DNA of 64,000 nucleotides, from positions 455,001-519,000 of the forward strand of contig JADJDQ010000002.1 in the NCBI GenBank assembly GCA_016702605.1. Direction: 5' to 3'. Made by a program: the position numbers and the translations under genes. A model generated the notes under the pieces. That model was not told where the DNA came from, searched no databases, and worked only from the letters and a program-made list of their open reading frames with translations. Below are positions 19,344 through 27,244 of this stretch, piece by piece. Within the stretch, counting starts at the first letter, position 1. Each line of letters opens with the position of its first letter. The stretch is from Candidatus Intricatilinea gracilis (GTDB lineage: Bacteria > Pseudomonadota > Gammaproteobacteria > Burkholderiales > Burkholderiaceae_C).

Positions 19344-20150
19344 ATGATCCAACTGCCCCGCCGCCATCTTCTTGCCGCCACCGCGGCCTTCACCCTGGTC
19401 GCCTCACTCGCGAGCTGGGCACCCGCTGCGCAGGCTCAGACCGTCGCCGACATCAAGGGCAAGGGCACGATCAACGTCGGCCTGCTGGTCGACTTTCCGC
19501 CCTACGGCACGGTGGATACCTCGAACCAGCCCGACGGCTACGACGCCGATGTCGCCAGGCTGTTGGCCAAGGATCTGGGCGTGAAGGTCAACCTCGTGCC
19601 GGTGACCGGCCCGAACCGCATCCCCTTCCTGCTGACCAACAAGGTCGACGTGCTGGTGGCCTCACTCGCCATCACGCCCGAGCGCGCCAAGCAGGTGCAG
19701 TTCTCGCGCCCCTACTCGGCCGCGACCATCGTGCTGTACGGCGCCAAGAAGGCCAACATCAAGGGCGCAGCCGATCTGAAGGGTGTGCGCATCGGTGTGG
19801 CCCGTGCCAGCACGCAGGACACCACCGTGACCGCCATGGCGCCCGAAGGCACCGAGATCCGCCGCTTCGATGACGACGCCTCGGCCATGCAAGCGCTGAT
19901 GTCGGGCCAGGTCGACGCCATCGGCTGCTCCACCACCGTGGCCGCGCAGATCGCCAAACGCGCCGGTGATGCCTTCGAGAACAAGTTCGTGCTGCGTCAG
20001 CAGTTCATGGCCGTGGCCATGCGCCAGAACCAGCCCGACCTGCTCAAGGGCATGAACGACTTCGTCGCCAGGAACACCGCCAATGGTGAACTGAACAAGC
20101 TCTACGTCAAGTGGCTGCAGACCGAACTGCCCGCACTGCCGGCCAACTGA
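19344..20150 (+). CDS. Periplasmic solute-binding protein, family 3
   Basis: The 268-residue product has a signal peptide (RRHLLAATAAFTLVASLASW, cleavage near AQAQ) and the SBP family 3 signature region (GYDADVARLLAKDLGVKV, then VDVLVASLAITPERAKQVQFS). It delivers substrate to the two permeases. The family normally recognises the alpha-amino/carboxylate group with an Arg and an Asp. A sugar-acid ligand would require a changed pocket, which can be tested. A GGAGAA ribosome site lies just upstream of the ATG. Confidence 0.9.
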   Translation: MIQLPRRHLLAATAAFTLVASLASWAPAAQAQTVADIKGKGTINVGLLVDFPPYGTVDTSNQPDGYDADVARLLAKDLGVKVNLVPVTGPNRIPFLLTNKVDVLVASLAITPERAKQVQFSRPYSAATIVLYGAKKANIKGAADLKGVRIGVARASTQDTTVTAMAPEGTEIRRFDDDASAMQALMSGQVDAIGCSTTVAAQIAKRAGDAFENKFVLRQQFMAVAMRQNQPDLLKGMNDFVARNTANGELNKLYVKWLQTELPALPAN

Positions 20151-20241
20151 CCTGACGCAAACGAAGCTGCTGCGCGGCCCAGACTGCGCAGCGTCCTTCA
20201 CACCTGCTGACCCTTGCCCGACTCCACCAGCGAACCCCATC

Positions 20242-21018
20242 ATGAGCAGCGACGACCCCATCATCCGCATCGAGCAGATAGGCAAGTGGTTCGGCCAGTT
20301 CCAGGTGCTGACCGACGTCGACCTGACCGTGAAGGCGGGTGAACGCATCGTCATCTGCGGGCCGTCGGGCTCGGGCAAGTCGACGTTGATCCGCTGCATC
20401 AACCACCTCGAGAAGGTGCAGCAGGGTCGCATCGTGGTCGACGGGATCGAGCTCACCGGCCACCACCACGCTCGCAAGAACATCGACGCGGTGCGGCGGG
20501 AGGTCGGCATGGTGTTCCAGCAGTTCAACCTGTTCCCGCACCTCACGGTGCTCGAGAACTGCATGCTGGCGCCCATGCACACACGCGGCGTGTCCAAGGA
20601 CGAAGCCGAAGCCACGGCGATGAAGTTCCTCAAACGTGTGCGTATCCCCGAGCAGGCCACCAAGTACCCGAGCCAACTCTCGGGTGGCCAGCAGCAACGT
20701 GTGGCGATTGCCCGGGCGTTGTGCATGGCGCCCAAGATCATGCTGTTCGACGAGCCCACCTCGGCGCTCGACCCCGAGATGGTCAAGGAAGTGCTCGACA
20801 CCATGATCAGCCTGGCCGACGACGGCATGACCATGTTGTGTGTCACCCACGAGATGGGTTTTGCCCGCAGCGTGGCCGATCGGGTGATCTTCATGGCCGA
20901 CGGGCGCATCGTCGAAGAAGCGCCTCCCGCCGAGTTCTTCAGCGCGCCGAAACACCCCAAGCTGCAGGCCTTCCTGGGCCAGATCCTCAGCTCGCATGGC
21001 CAGGCGGCCCATGCCTGA
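20242..21018 (+). CDS. ABC transporter ATP-binding subunit
   Basis: The 258-residue ATPase contains Walker A GPSGSGKST, signature LSGGQQQR, Walker B IMLFDEPTSALD and the switch His in CVTHEMG. It is closest in style to GlnQ/HisP proteins of the polar amino acid importers. It completes a four-gene importer (two permeases, binding protein, ATPase) in the PtxS-type regulon. Confidence 0.95.
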   Translation: MSSDDPIIRIEQIGKWFGQFQVLTDVDLTVKAGERIVICGPSGSGKSTLIRCINHLEKVQQGRIVVDGIELTGHHHARKNIDAVRREVGMVFQQFNLFPHLTVLENCMLAPMHTRGVSKDEAEATAMKFLKRVRIPEQATKYPSQLSGGQQQRVAIARALCMAPKIMLFDEPTSALDPEMVKEVLDTMISLADDGMTMLCVTHEMGFARSVADRVIFMADGRIVEEAPPAEFFSAPKHPKLQAFLGQILSSHGQAAHA

Positions 21019-21030
21019 GGCCATCCAGCC

Positions 21031-21936
21031 ATGAAGACGCAGACCCTGCCCGACCGTACCGCGGCGCCGTCACCGTCGACGCCGTCGCCTCCCATCCTGA
21101 TCTCGCTGTCGTCCTTCGGCGCTGCCGAGGTGCTGCGCCACGGCCAGCTCTGGTTCACCAGGCTGTCCGCCCAGGCTGGCGCCGACGGTGTCGAGGTGCG
21201 GGGTGAGCTGCTTCGGGCCCGCCACGCGCCCGCCCTTGCCGACGCACCCACAACGCAACGCGCCACTGCCGGCGACAAGTTCGACAACAGCCTGGGCGAC
21301 GAACTCGGCAACGAACTCGACGCCATCGCCGAGGCCGCGCGCAGCGCCGGATTGCAGCTTGTCTACTCGAGTCCGGACGGGCTGTGGACCACCAGTGGCG
21401 AACTCGACCTGGCCGCGCTGGAGCGCGCCATCGGCATCGCGCAGCACCTGGGCGCGCCGCGACTGAAGATGGCTATCGGCGGCTACGGCGCGGCGTCGGC
21501 AGCAGGCCTTGCCACACTGCGTGATCGGCTGGCGAAGAGCTCGGTCGAACTCGTGATCGAGAACGACCAGACGACCAGCGCCGGCACCCTGCCTGCGCTG
21601 CAGGCCTTCTTCGACAACGCCTCACAAGTGGGTTTGTCGCTGGGCATGACCTTCGACATGGGCAACTGGCACTGGCAGGGTGAATGCCCTGTGCTGGCGG
21701 CGCAAAGCTGCTCGCCCCGTGTGAGCTACGTGCATTGCAAGGGTGTGCAGCGCCAGCCGCAGCGCTGGGTGGCTGTGCCGCTCGACGACTCGGCCGCCCC
21801 CTGGCGGGCGGTGCTGCGTGCGCTGCCGGCAGGCCTGCCGATGGCGATCGAATACCCGCTCGCCGGCGACGACCTGCTCGCCGTCACACGCGGTCGCGTC
21901 GAGCAGTTGCGCGGCCTGGCACGGAGAGCCGCATGA
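21031..21936 (+). CDS. kguE: Xylose isomerase-like TIM barrel protein (KguE-like)
   Basis: This 301-residue protein of the sugar phosphate isomerase/epimerase (AP endonuclease 2-like) fold contains LVIENDQTTSAGTLPALQAF, then FDMGNWHWQGECP, with metal-binding Glu/Asp/His positions. KguE accompanies 2-ketogluconate kinase and reductase in Pseudomonas; its exact reaction is not established. The stop overlaps the start of the kinase gene (ATGA), so the two are translationally coupled. Confidence 0.75.
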   Translation: MKTQTLPDRTAAPSPSTPSPPILISLSSFGAAEVLRHGQLWFTRLSAQAGADGVEVRGELLRARHAPALADAPTTQRATAGDKFDNSLGDELGNELDAIAEAARSAGLQLVYSSPDGLWTTSGELDLAALERAIGIAQHLGAPRLKMAIGGYGAASAAGLATLRDRLAKSSVELVIENDQTTSAGTLPALQAFFDNASQVGLSLGMTFDMGNWHWQGECPVLAAQSCSPRVSYVHCKGVQRQPQRWVAVPLDDSAAPWRAVLRALPAGLPMAIEYPLAGDDLLAVTRGRVEQLRGLARRAA

Positions 21937-22964
21937 ACACCACCACGTCGACAACAAGTGGCGGCGGTTCGCCCGGAGAGCCGAGTCGAATGGTTGCGGC
22001 CCAGCGGCCACCGATGCCACTGGACGTCGTCACCTTCGGTGAAGCCATGATGATGCTGGTGGCCGATCGGCCCGGCCCGCTCGAAGCGGCCGAGTCCTTC
22101 GTCAAACGCACGGCCGGTGCCGAGACCAATGTGGCCATCGGCCTGGCGCGCCTGGGCCTGAACGTGGGCTGGGTCAGCCGGCTGGGTGGTGACTCGATGG
22201 CGCGTTACCTGCTCAATACCTTGCAGGGCGAAGGCATCGACTGCAGCCATGTGGTGTGTGACGCCAGCCAGCGCACCGGCTTTCAGCTCAAGGGCCGGGT
22301 CGAAGGGGGGGGTGATCCGCCCATCGAGTACCACCGCAAGGGCTCGGCCGCGAGCCTGTTCCAGCCCGGTGACATCGACGTGCCCTGGCTCACCAGTGCC
22401 CGTCATCTACATGCCACCGGCGTGTTTGCGGCCCTGTCGCCCAACTGCCACGAGACGGCCTTGCGCAGCCTGGCGCTCATGCGTGCGGCCGGGCGCAGCA
22501 TCTCGTTCGACCCCAATCTGCGGCCCACGTTGTGGGCCACGCCCGAGAAGATGCGCAGCGCCATCAACCACCTGGCGGCGCAGGCCGACTGGGTGCTGCC
22601 TGGCATCGAGGAGGGGCGTTTTCTCACCGGCCACGACAGCGCCGAGGCGGTGGCCGGCTTCTACCGCGAACACGGCGCTCGTCTGGTGATCGTGAAGCTC
22701 GGCCCGCAAGGCGCGTATTACAGCGGTGAGGTGGACTGCCAGGAAGTTTCAGGACACGTGCCGGGATTCCCGGTCGCCCAGGTCGTCGACACCGTCGGCG
22801 CCGGTGACGGTTTTGCCGTCGGCGTGATCAGCGCGCTGCTGGCTGGCCGCAGCGTGGCGGACGCGGTGCGCCGCGGTGCCTGGATCGGCGCCCGTGCCGT
22901 GCAGGTGCTGGGTGACACGGAAGGCCTGCCACAACAGGCCGAACTCGAAGCGGCCGGGTTATGA
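21933..22964 (+). CDS. kguK: PfkB-family sugar kinase (2-ketogluconokinase, KguK-like)
   Basis: The 343-residue product has the PfkB/ribokinase fold. The N-terminal signature lies near DVVTFGEAMMMLVAD, and the C-terminal signature DTVGAGDGFAVGVISALL has the catalytic Asp in GAGD. It is predicted to phosphorylate 2-keto-D-gluconate (or 2-keto-3-deoxygluconate) at C6 with ATP. I start at ATG 21,933, which overlaps the kguE stop. This leaves a 35-residue Ser/Gly-rich leader before homology, so an ATG near 22,015 is a possible alternative. The stop overlaps the next gene by four bases. Confidence 0.85.
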   Translation: MNTTTSTTSGGGSPGEPSRMVAAQRPPMPLDVVTFGEAMMMLVADRPGPLEAAESFVKRTAGAETNVAIGLARLGLNVGWVSRLGGDSMARYLLNTLQGEGIDCSHVVCDASQRTGFQLKGRVEGGGDPPIEYHRKGSAASLFQPGDIDVPWLTSARHLHATGVFAALSPNCHETALRSLALMRAAGRSISFDPNLRPTLWATPEKMRSAINHLAAQADWVLPGIEEGRFLTGHDSAEAVAGFYREHGARLVIVKLGPQGAYYSGEVDCQEVSGHVPGFPVAQVVDTVGAGDGFAVGVISALLAGRSVADAVRRGAWIGARAVQVLGDTEGLPQQAELEAAGL

Positions 22965-23935
22965 CACGCAAACAGGTGCTGGTCTTTCGCGAACTGCCGC
23001 CCGACCAGCTGGCGCGGCTGCAGGCCGACCATGACGTGGTGGTCGCCAACCCGCGCGTCGACGCTCAGCGTGCGGCTTTCTTCGCCGCACTGCCACAGGC
23101 CCAGGGCCTGATCGGGTCGAGCTTCGGCATCGACGCAGCGGTGTTGGCACAAGCACCGCGGCTCGAGGTGGTATCGAGCATCTCGGTCGGTGTCGACAAC
23201 TACGACATCAGCGCCTTCAGGCAACGTGGCCTGATGTTGTGCCACACACCCGGCGTGTTGACCGAGACCACGGCGGACACGATCTTTGCGCTCATCATGG
23301 CCAGCAGCCGGCGCATCGTCGAACTGGCCAACCATGTGCGGGATGGCCACTGGCGCAGCAACATCCGCGACGGCTTGTTCGGCTGGGACGTGCACGGCAA
23401 GACGCTGGGCATCGTCGGCTTCGGACGCATCGGCCAGGCGCTGGCGCGCCGCGCGGCCCTGGGCTTTGGCATGCCCGTGCTATTCCACAACAACACACCG
23501 CTGGACCTGTCGGGACAGTCACCCCACCTTGCCGGCGCGGCTCGCCAGGTGGATCTCGACGAGTTGCTGCACAGCGCCGACATCGTGGCGCTCACGGTGC
23601 CACTCAGCGACGAGACCCGCGGGCTGATGAATGCCCGACGATTCGCGGCGATGAAGCCCGGCGCCATCTTCGTCAACGGCTCGCGTGGACCCATCGTCGA
23701 CGAGGCAGCGTTGCTCGCCGCGCTGGACAGCGGCCACCTGCGCGCTGCAGGTCTGGACGTGTTTGCGGTCGAGCCGCTGCCGCAGGAATCACCCCTGCGT
23801 CGTCATGCCAAGGTCACGGCCTTGCCACACATCGGCTCGGCCACCCACGAGACACGCCACGCCATGGCCGTGCTGGCGGTCGACAACCTGCTGGCGGCGC
23901 TGGCAGGCCGCACGCCCACGGCACGTTACGTCTGA
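22961..23935 (+). CDS. kguD: D-isomer 2-hydroxyacid dehydrogenase (2-ketogluconate 6-phosphate reductase, KguD/GhrB-like)
   Basis: The 324-residue NAD(P)H-dependent reductase has the Rossmann motif GFGRIGQALARR, the catalytic Arg in NGSRGPIVDE, a Glu in the following helix and the catalytic His in LPHIGSATHETR. In the kgu pathway it reduces 2-keto-6-phosphogluconate to 6-phosphogluconate, feeding the Entner-Doudoroff or pentose phosphate route. Its ATG overlaps the kinase stop (ATGA), so kguE-K-D form one tightly coupled block. GhrB-like 2-ketoacid reductase activity is an alternative. Confidence 0.85.
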   Translation: MTRKQVLVFRELPPDQLARLQADHDVVVANPRVDAQRAAFFAALPQAQGLIGSSFGIDAAVLAQAPRLEVVSSISVGVDNYDISAFRQRGLMLCHTPGVLTETTADTIFALIMASSRRIVELANHVRDGHWRSNIRDGLFGWDVHGKTLGIVGFGRIGQALARRAALGFGMPVLFHNNTPLDLSGQSPHLAGAARQVDLDELLHSADIVALTVPLSDETRGLMNARRFAAMKPGAIFVNGSRGPIVDEAALLAALDSGHLRAAGLDVFAVEPLPQESPLRRHAKVTALPHIGSATHETRHAMAVLAVDNLLAALAGRTPTARYV

Positions 23936-23964
23936 GTGGCACCGGCGCCTAGAATTCGGACGCC

Positions 23965-24708
23965 ATGAACATCACCACCACGATCGCCGCCCTGCTTCTC
24001 AGCATGGCTGGCTACGCAGCCGCCGCTGGCCCCGCCGCGCCGGTCGGACCACTCAAGGGCGAGGTGCTCGAAGTACGCGACGTCGACCAGTACACCTACC
24101 TGCGGCTCAAGACGGCCCAAGGTGAAACCTGGGCCGCGGTGACCCGGGCTGCGGTCAAGCCGGGCGCACATATCACCATCGACAACCCCATGGTGATGAA
24201 CAATTTCGAGAGCAAGGCGCTCAAGAAGACCTTCACCAGCATCGTGTTCGGCACGCTCGGCAACGCTGGCGCCAACGCGCATGCCAACACAGGGTCATCG
24301 GCGGGCGCAGTGCTGTCCCGGCCACACGGCAGCCTCGGCGGCCTGAACCCCGGCAGCATGGCGCCCGCCGCGCCGCCACCGGCCGTGAAGGTGAGCAAGG
24401 CCACTGGCGCCGACGCACGCACTGTTGCCGAAGTGGTGTCGGGCAAGGACAAGTTGAAGGACAAACCAGTGAGCCTGCGCGGCCAGGTGGTGAAGGTCAA
24501 CACCGGCATCATGGGCAAGAACTGGCTGCACCTGCAGGACGGCAGCGGCGCCGCCAGCGCAGGCACGAACGACCTGCTCGTCACGACCAAGGATGTGGCC
24601 GCGGTAGGTGACGTGGTGCTGGTCAAGGGTGTGATCCGCACCGACGTGAAGCTGGGGGCCGGTTACGACTACGACGTGCTGATCGAGAACGCAACGTTGC
24701 AGAAATAG
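23965..24708 (+). CDS. Secreted OB-fold protein
   Basis: The 247-residue exported protein has a signal peptide in the first 20 residues (IAALLLSMAGYAAA). It has two small beta domains: GEVLEVRDVDQYTYLRLKT (about 30-100) and VSLRGQVVKVNTGIMGKNWL, then HLQDGSG (about 170-245). The latter resembles periplasmic OB-fold nucleic-acid-binding-like proteins. A Gly/Ala/Pro linker joins them. Function is unknown. It lies 29 bases after kguD and could be cotranscribed, but nothing links it to sugar acids. Confidence 0.7.
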   Translation: MNITTTIAALLLSMAGYAAAAGPAAPVGPLKGEVLEVRDVDQYTYLRLKTAQGETWAAVTRAAVKPGAHITIDNPMVMNNFESKALKKTFTSIVFGTLGNAGANAHANTGSSAGAVLSRPHGSLGGLNPGSMAPAAPPPAVKVSKATGADARTVAEVVSGKDKLKDKPVSLRGQVVKVNTGIMGKNWLHLQDGSGAASAGTNDLLVTTKDVAAVGDVVLVKGVIRTDVKLGAGYDYDVLIENATLQK

Positions 24709-24811
24709 GACAGTTGCTTCGTGTGCAGCCGGGTCCAGGCGCCACGTGCTTTGACTCACGGCAAGGCTGAGAACGCTGGTCGGTAGCCAAATCGGTGTCC
24801 AAATTCACTCG

Positions 24812-24982
24812 ATGGACTTCGACATGCGCGCACTGACCGAACTTTTCACCACCGACGTCGGCCTGATGAGCATCGGCGGCATCGCGTTCATGATTGGCAT
24901 GGGCGTTTTCTTCGTGCGCTACTTCCTCAGGCATATTCGTGAAGACGGCGAACGTGCTGCGGCAGCAGCCCTCAAGCGCTGA
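24812..24982 (+). CDS. DUF3149 membrane miniprotein
   Basis: This 56-residue protein has one membrane helix (LMSIGGIAFMIGMGVFFVRYF) between an N-terminal ELFTTDVG motif and a basic/charged C-terminal tail. That is the DUF3149 pattern, a tiny single-pass protein widespread in Beta- and Gammaproteobacteria with unknown function. The start may be ATG 24,812 or the in-frame ATG at 24,824. Short genes like this are easily missed. Confidence 0.8.
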   Translation: MDFDMRALTELFTTDVGLMSIGGIAFMIGMGVFFVRYFLRHIREDGERAAAAALKR

Positions 24983-24990
24983 GCGGCGGG

Positions 24991-25015
24991 CAAAAAAGCC
25001 CGCACATGGCGGGCT
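24991..25015 (-). terminator. Intrinsic terminator of the PPC-domain protease gene
   Basis: On the minus strand AGCCCGC-CATGT-GCGGGCT is followed directly by TTTTT, about 127 bases past the protease stop. The overlapping GCGGGC-AAAAAA-GCCCGC arms could also fold on the plus strand at the end of the DUF3149 gene. Confidence 0.7.
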
Positions 25016-25141
25016 CGAAAGAATCCGGCGGGCGCCCGAAGGGATCACCGGGCGTCAGCCCCGCCGGGCTTTCAAAATCGCTGTGCCGCCAGGGCGTCGA
25101 CCCGACCCTGCCGAGTTGGACACAACGAGCTCAACGAGACA

Positions 25142-27007
25142 TCACTGCACCGTCAGGCTGTACTTGCCGTTGGTTGCACCCAGACCGCCAGCAAAGTAGA
25201 CGACACGCAGGTAGGCGATCGACGAAGCCGTGGTCGAGCTGTTGCTCAAGGTGATCGTCTCGATCTGGCCCGTGCCATTGGTCGACGACGACACCCGCAC
25301 ACCTGCCGAGTTGTAGGCCCACAGGTCATAGTCCGATGTCGCGCTGGGCGCAAGGCGGACCACCAGGCTCTTGCCGGGCGCGATGCTGACGCGGTAGTGA
25401 TCGGTGTCGGTCTTGACAGCCAAGCTGCCGTTCACCGTGGTGGCACCTGTCAACACCTGGGCATTGGCCAGGCTGTCGTTGGGCTCGACTTCGGCACGTT
25501 GGGGCGCCGGAGCTGCCGGTGCAGGCGCGGGCGAAGGTGCCGGTGCGGGACCGGCAGATGGCGGCGGCGGCGGATCCAGCGCGGCGTCGACAGCCGCACT
25601 GGCGTCGACGATGCCGGCGCCACAACCGACGGTGCAGGTCACCGGCAACGGCCGGGCGCTGGCCTTGAGGCGCACCTCGACGTCGTCGGGTGTGAGTGCC
25701 GGGTTGCGCGCCAGCATCAGCGCCACCACGCCCGCCACATGAGGTGCGGCCATCGACGTGCCCTGGTAGTAGGCATAACTGTCGGTACCTGGCCTGGTGC
25801 TGCCGCTGTTGAGCGTCGAAAACACACCATCGGCCGAACTGAAGCTCTGGTCACCGCCCGGCGCCGACACGTCGACCAGTGCACCGTAGTTCGAGTAGAA
25901 GGCCCTTGCGCCGCTGCGGCCCACCGAGCCGACCGTGATCACGCCGGTACAACTGGCCGGGGCGTACCCCGAGGCATTGGCGCCCGAGTTGCCGGCCGAC
26001 ACCACCACCACCGTGTTGCGGCTGCGGGCACCGTTGATGGCGTTCTGCCAGGTGGTGTCGCAGGCACCGGCACCGCCCAGCGACATGTTGATGACCCGCG
26101 CCGGCGTGGCATTGACCGGCGCACCCGGCACCACACCACCCGAGGCCCAGATGACGGCGTCGGCGATGTCCGACGTATAACCGCCGCACTTGCCGAGCAC
26201 CCGCACCGGCTGCACCTTGGCACCGAAGGCCACGCCGGCCACCCCGACACCGTTGCCGGTGACAGCGGCAATCGTGCCTGCCACGTGGGTGCCGTGCCAG
26301 CTGCTGCCCTGGGCCGGTGAGCCGGCGCCACATTCACCCGCCTTGACGGCGTCACCCATGTCGAGCGCACTGGTGTCACGGCCATTGCCGTCGTTGCTGA
26401 CCGACTTCAAGCTGATGAAGTCGTAACCCGCCACGATGTTGGCCGCCAGATCGGCATGCGGGCGGTAGCCGGTGTCGATCACCGCGACGGTGACACCGCT
26501 GCCGGTCGACTTGTCCCAGGCCGCCGGCAGGTTGATGCCGGCGACCGGCTCGTGGTAGTGCCATTGCGCGCTGAACTGCGGATCGTTCGGCAGGAACTGC
26601 GGCTTCATGATCCGGTCAGGCTCGGCATACTCGACCAGCGGATCGGCTGCCTTGATCTCGGCCGCCAGCTGGCGAGCACGCGCCACACTCAGGCGCTGAT
26701 CGAACTGCAACACATGTGAGCCCGAGCCGGTGCGGCGCAGGTGCCGCACCGTGGCACCGGCACGGCGAGCGGCGCGGTCGGCGCTGCCCAGCGTGGCGAG
26801 GTCGACCACGTCGTTCGAGGTCTGATGGCGGTAACGCACGATCATGCGGTCGGTGTGTTCGCCGGACTGCGGCGTGGCCTGAGCCTGCCCACCCGAGCCT
26901 TGCATGGCCTGGGCCGGCAGCGAGAGCGCAGCGGCCAGCGCCAGCGGGCTCATGGCCAGCAGGGCTGAGGTGCAGCGGGCGCTCTTGAAGAATGTCTTCT
27001 TGCTCAT
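25142..27007 (-). CDS. Secreted subtilisin-family (S8) serine protease with PPC domain
   Basis: This 621-residue exported protease starts at ATG 27,007 (MSKKTFFKSARC), with AGAGG seven bases upstream. It has a signal peptide to about residue 35, a propeptide-like domain (about 50-130), and an S8 catalytic domain with the complete triad: Asp in VAVIDTGYRPHADL, His in HGTHVAGTIAAVTG and Ser in GTSMAAPHVAGVVALML. A Pro/Ala-rich linker follows (about 485-510), then a C-terminal pre-peptidase PPC beta domain (EPNDSLANAQVL, then DTDHYRVSIAPG). It is a separate transcription unit preceded by a terminator and by the putative ECF promoter at 27,102-27,132. This makes it a likely output of the neighbouring sigma factor. 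Confidence 0.93.
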   Translation of the reverse strand: MSKKTFFKSARCTSALLAMSPLALAAALSLPAQAMQGSGGQAQATPQSGEHTDRMIVRYRHQTSNDVVDLATLGSADRAARRAGATVRHLRRTGSGSHVLQFDQRLSVARARQLAAEIKAADPLVEYAEPDRIMKPQFLPNDPQFSAQWHYHEPVAGINLPAAWDKSTGSGVTVAVIDTGYRPHADLAANIVAGYDFISLKSVSNDGNGRDTSALDMGDAVKAGECGAGSPAQGSSWHGTHVAGTIAAVTGNGVGVAGVAFGAKVQPVRVLGKCGGYTSDIADAVIWASGGVVPGAPVNATPARVINMSLGGAGACDTTWQNAINGARSRNTVVVVSAGNSGANASGYAPASCTGVITVGSVGRSGARAFYSNYGALVDVSAPGGDQSFSSADGVFSTLNSGSTRPGTDSYAYYQGTSMAAPHVAGVVALMLARNPALTPDDVEVRLKASARPLPVTCTVGCGAGIVDASAAVDAALDPPPPPSAGPAPAPSPAPAPAAPAPQRAEVEPNDSLANAQVLTGATTVNGSLAVKTDTDHYRVSIAPGKSLVVRLAPSATSDYDLWAYNSAGVRVSSSTNGTGQIETITLSNSSTTASSIAYLRVVYFAGGLGATNGKYSLTVQ

Positions 27008-27101
27008 GGGGTGGGTCCTCTTTGTGTGATGGCGACTGGCACTGGCGCTTTCCTGGGGGCCAGCCTGGCTGACCATGAAAAATTGCGCACTTGGCATGTC
27101 A

Positions 27102-27132
27102 CACAGAGCGACGAGAGCAAATGGAGATACAT
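27102..27132 (-). promoter_or_regulatory. Putative ECF-type promoter of the PPC-domain protease
   Basis: On the minus strand, ATGTATCTCC (27,132-27,123) and CTCTGTG (27,108-27,102) are separated by exactly 14 bases. The same bipartite motif with the same spacing occurs at 32,072-32,102 in front of the CHAT operon. I interpret the first block as the -35 and the second as the -10. The start point would be about 27,095, giving a leader of roughly 88 bases. Confidence 0.6.
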
Positions 27133-27138
27133 CCCATT

Positions 27139-27178
27139 CAAAAATAAAAAGGACCGTGATCGCGAACGACAACGGTCC
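27139..27178 (-). terminator. Intrinsic terminator of the CHAT/protease operon
   Basis: On the minus strand the GGACCGT and ACGGTCC arms with a 14-base loop are followed by TTTTTATTTTT, about 67 bases past the stop of the second protease gene. It cleanly separates that operon from the following protease unit. Confidence 0.85.
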
Positions 27179-27244
27179 CGGTGGCTCGAGCGCCAGCGTG
27201 CGGCCGGGCTCAGCGCCGCCCGGCCATCACAACGGCTCAGCAGG

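Noticed and set aside
27139..27150. A-rich runs near both copies of the ECF motif as a third conserved element
   Set aside because: The run at 27,139-27,150 is the U-tract of the upstream terminator, so its resemblance to the run near 32,110 is probably coincidental.
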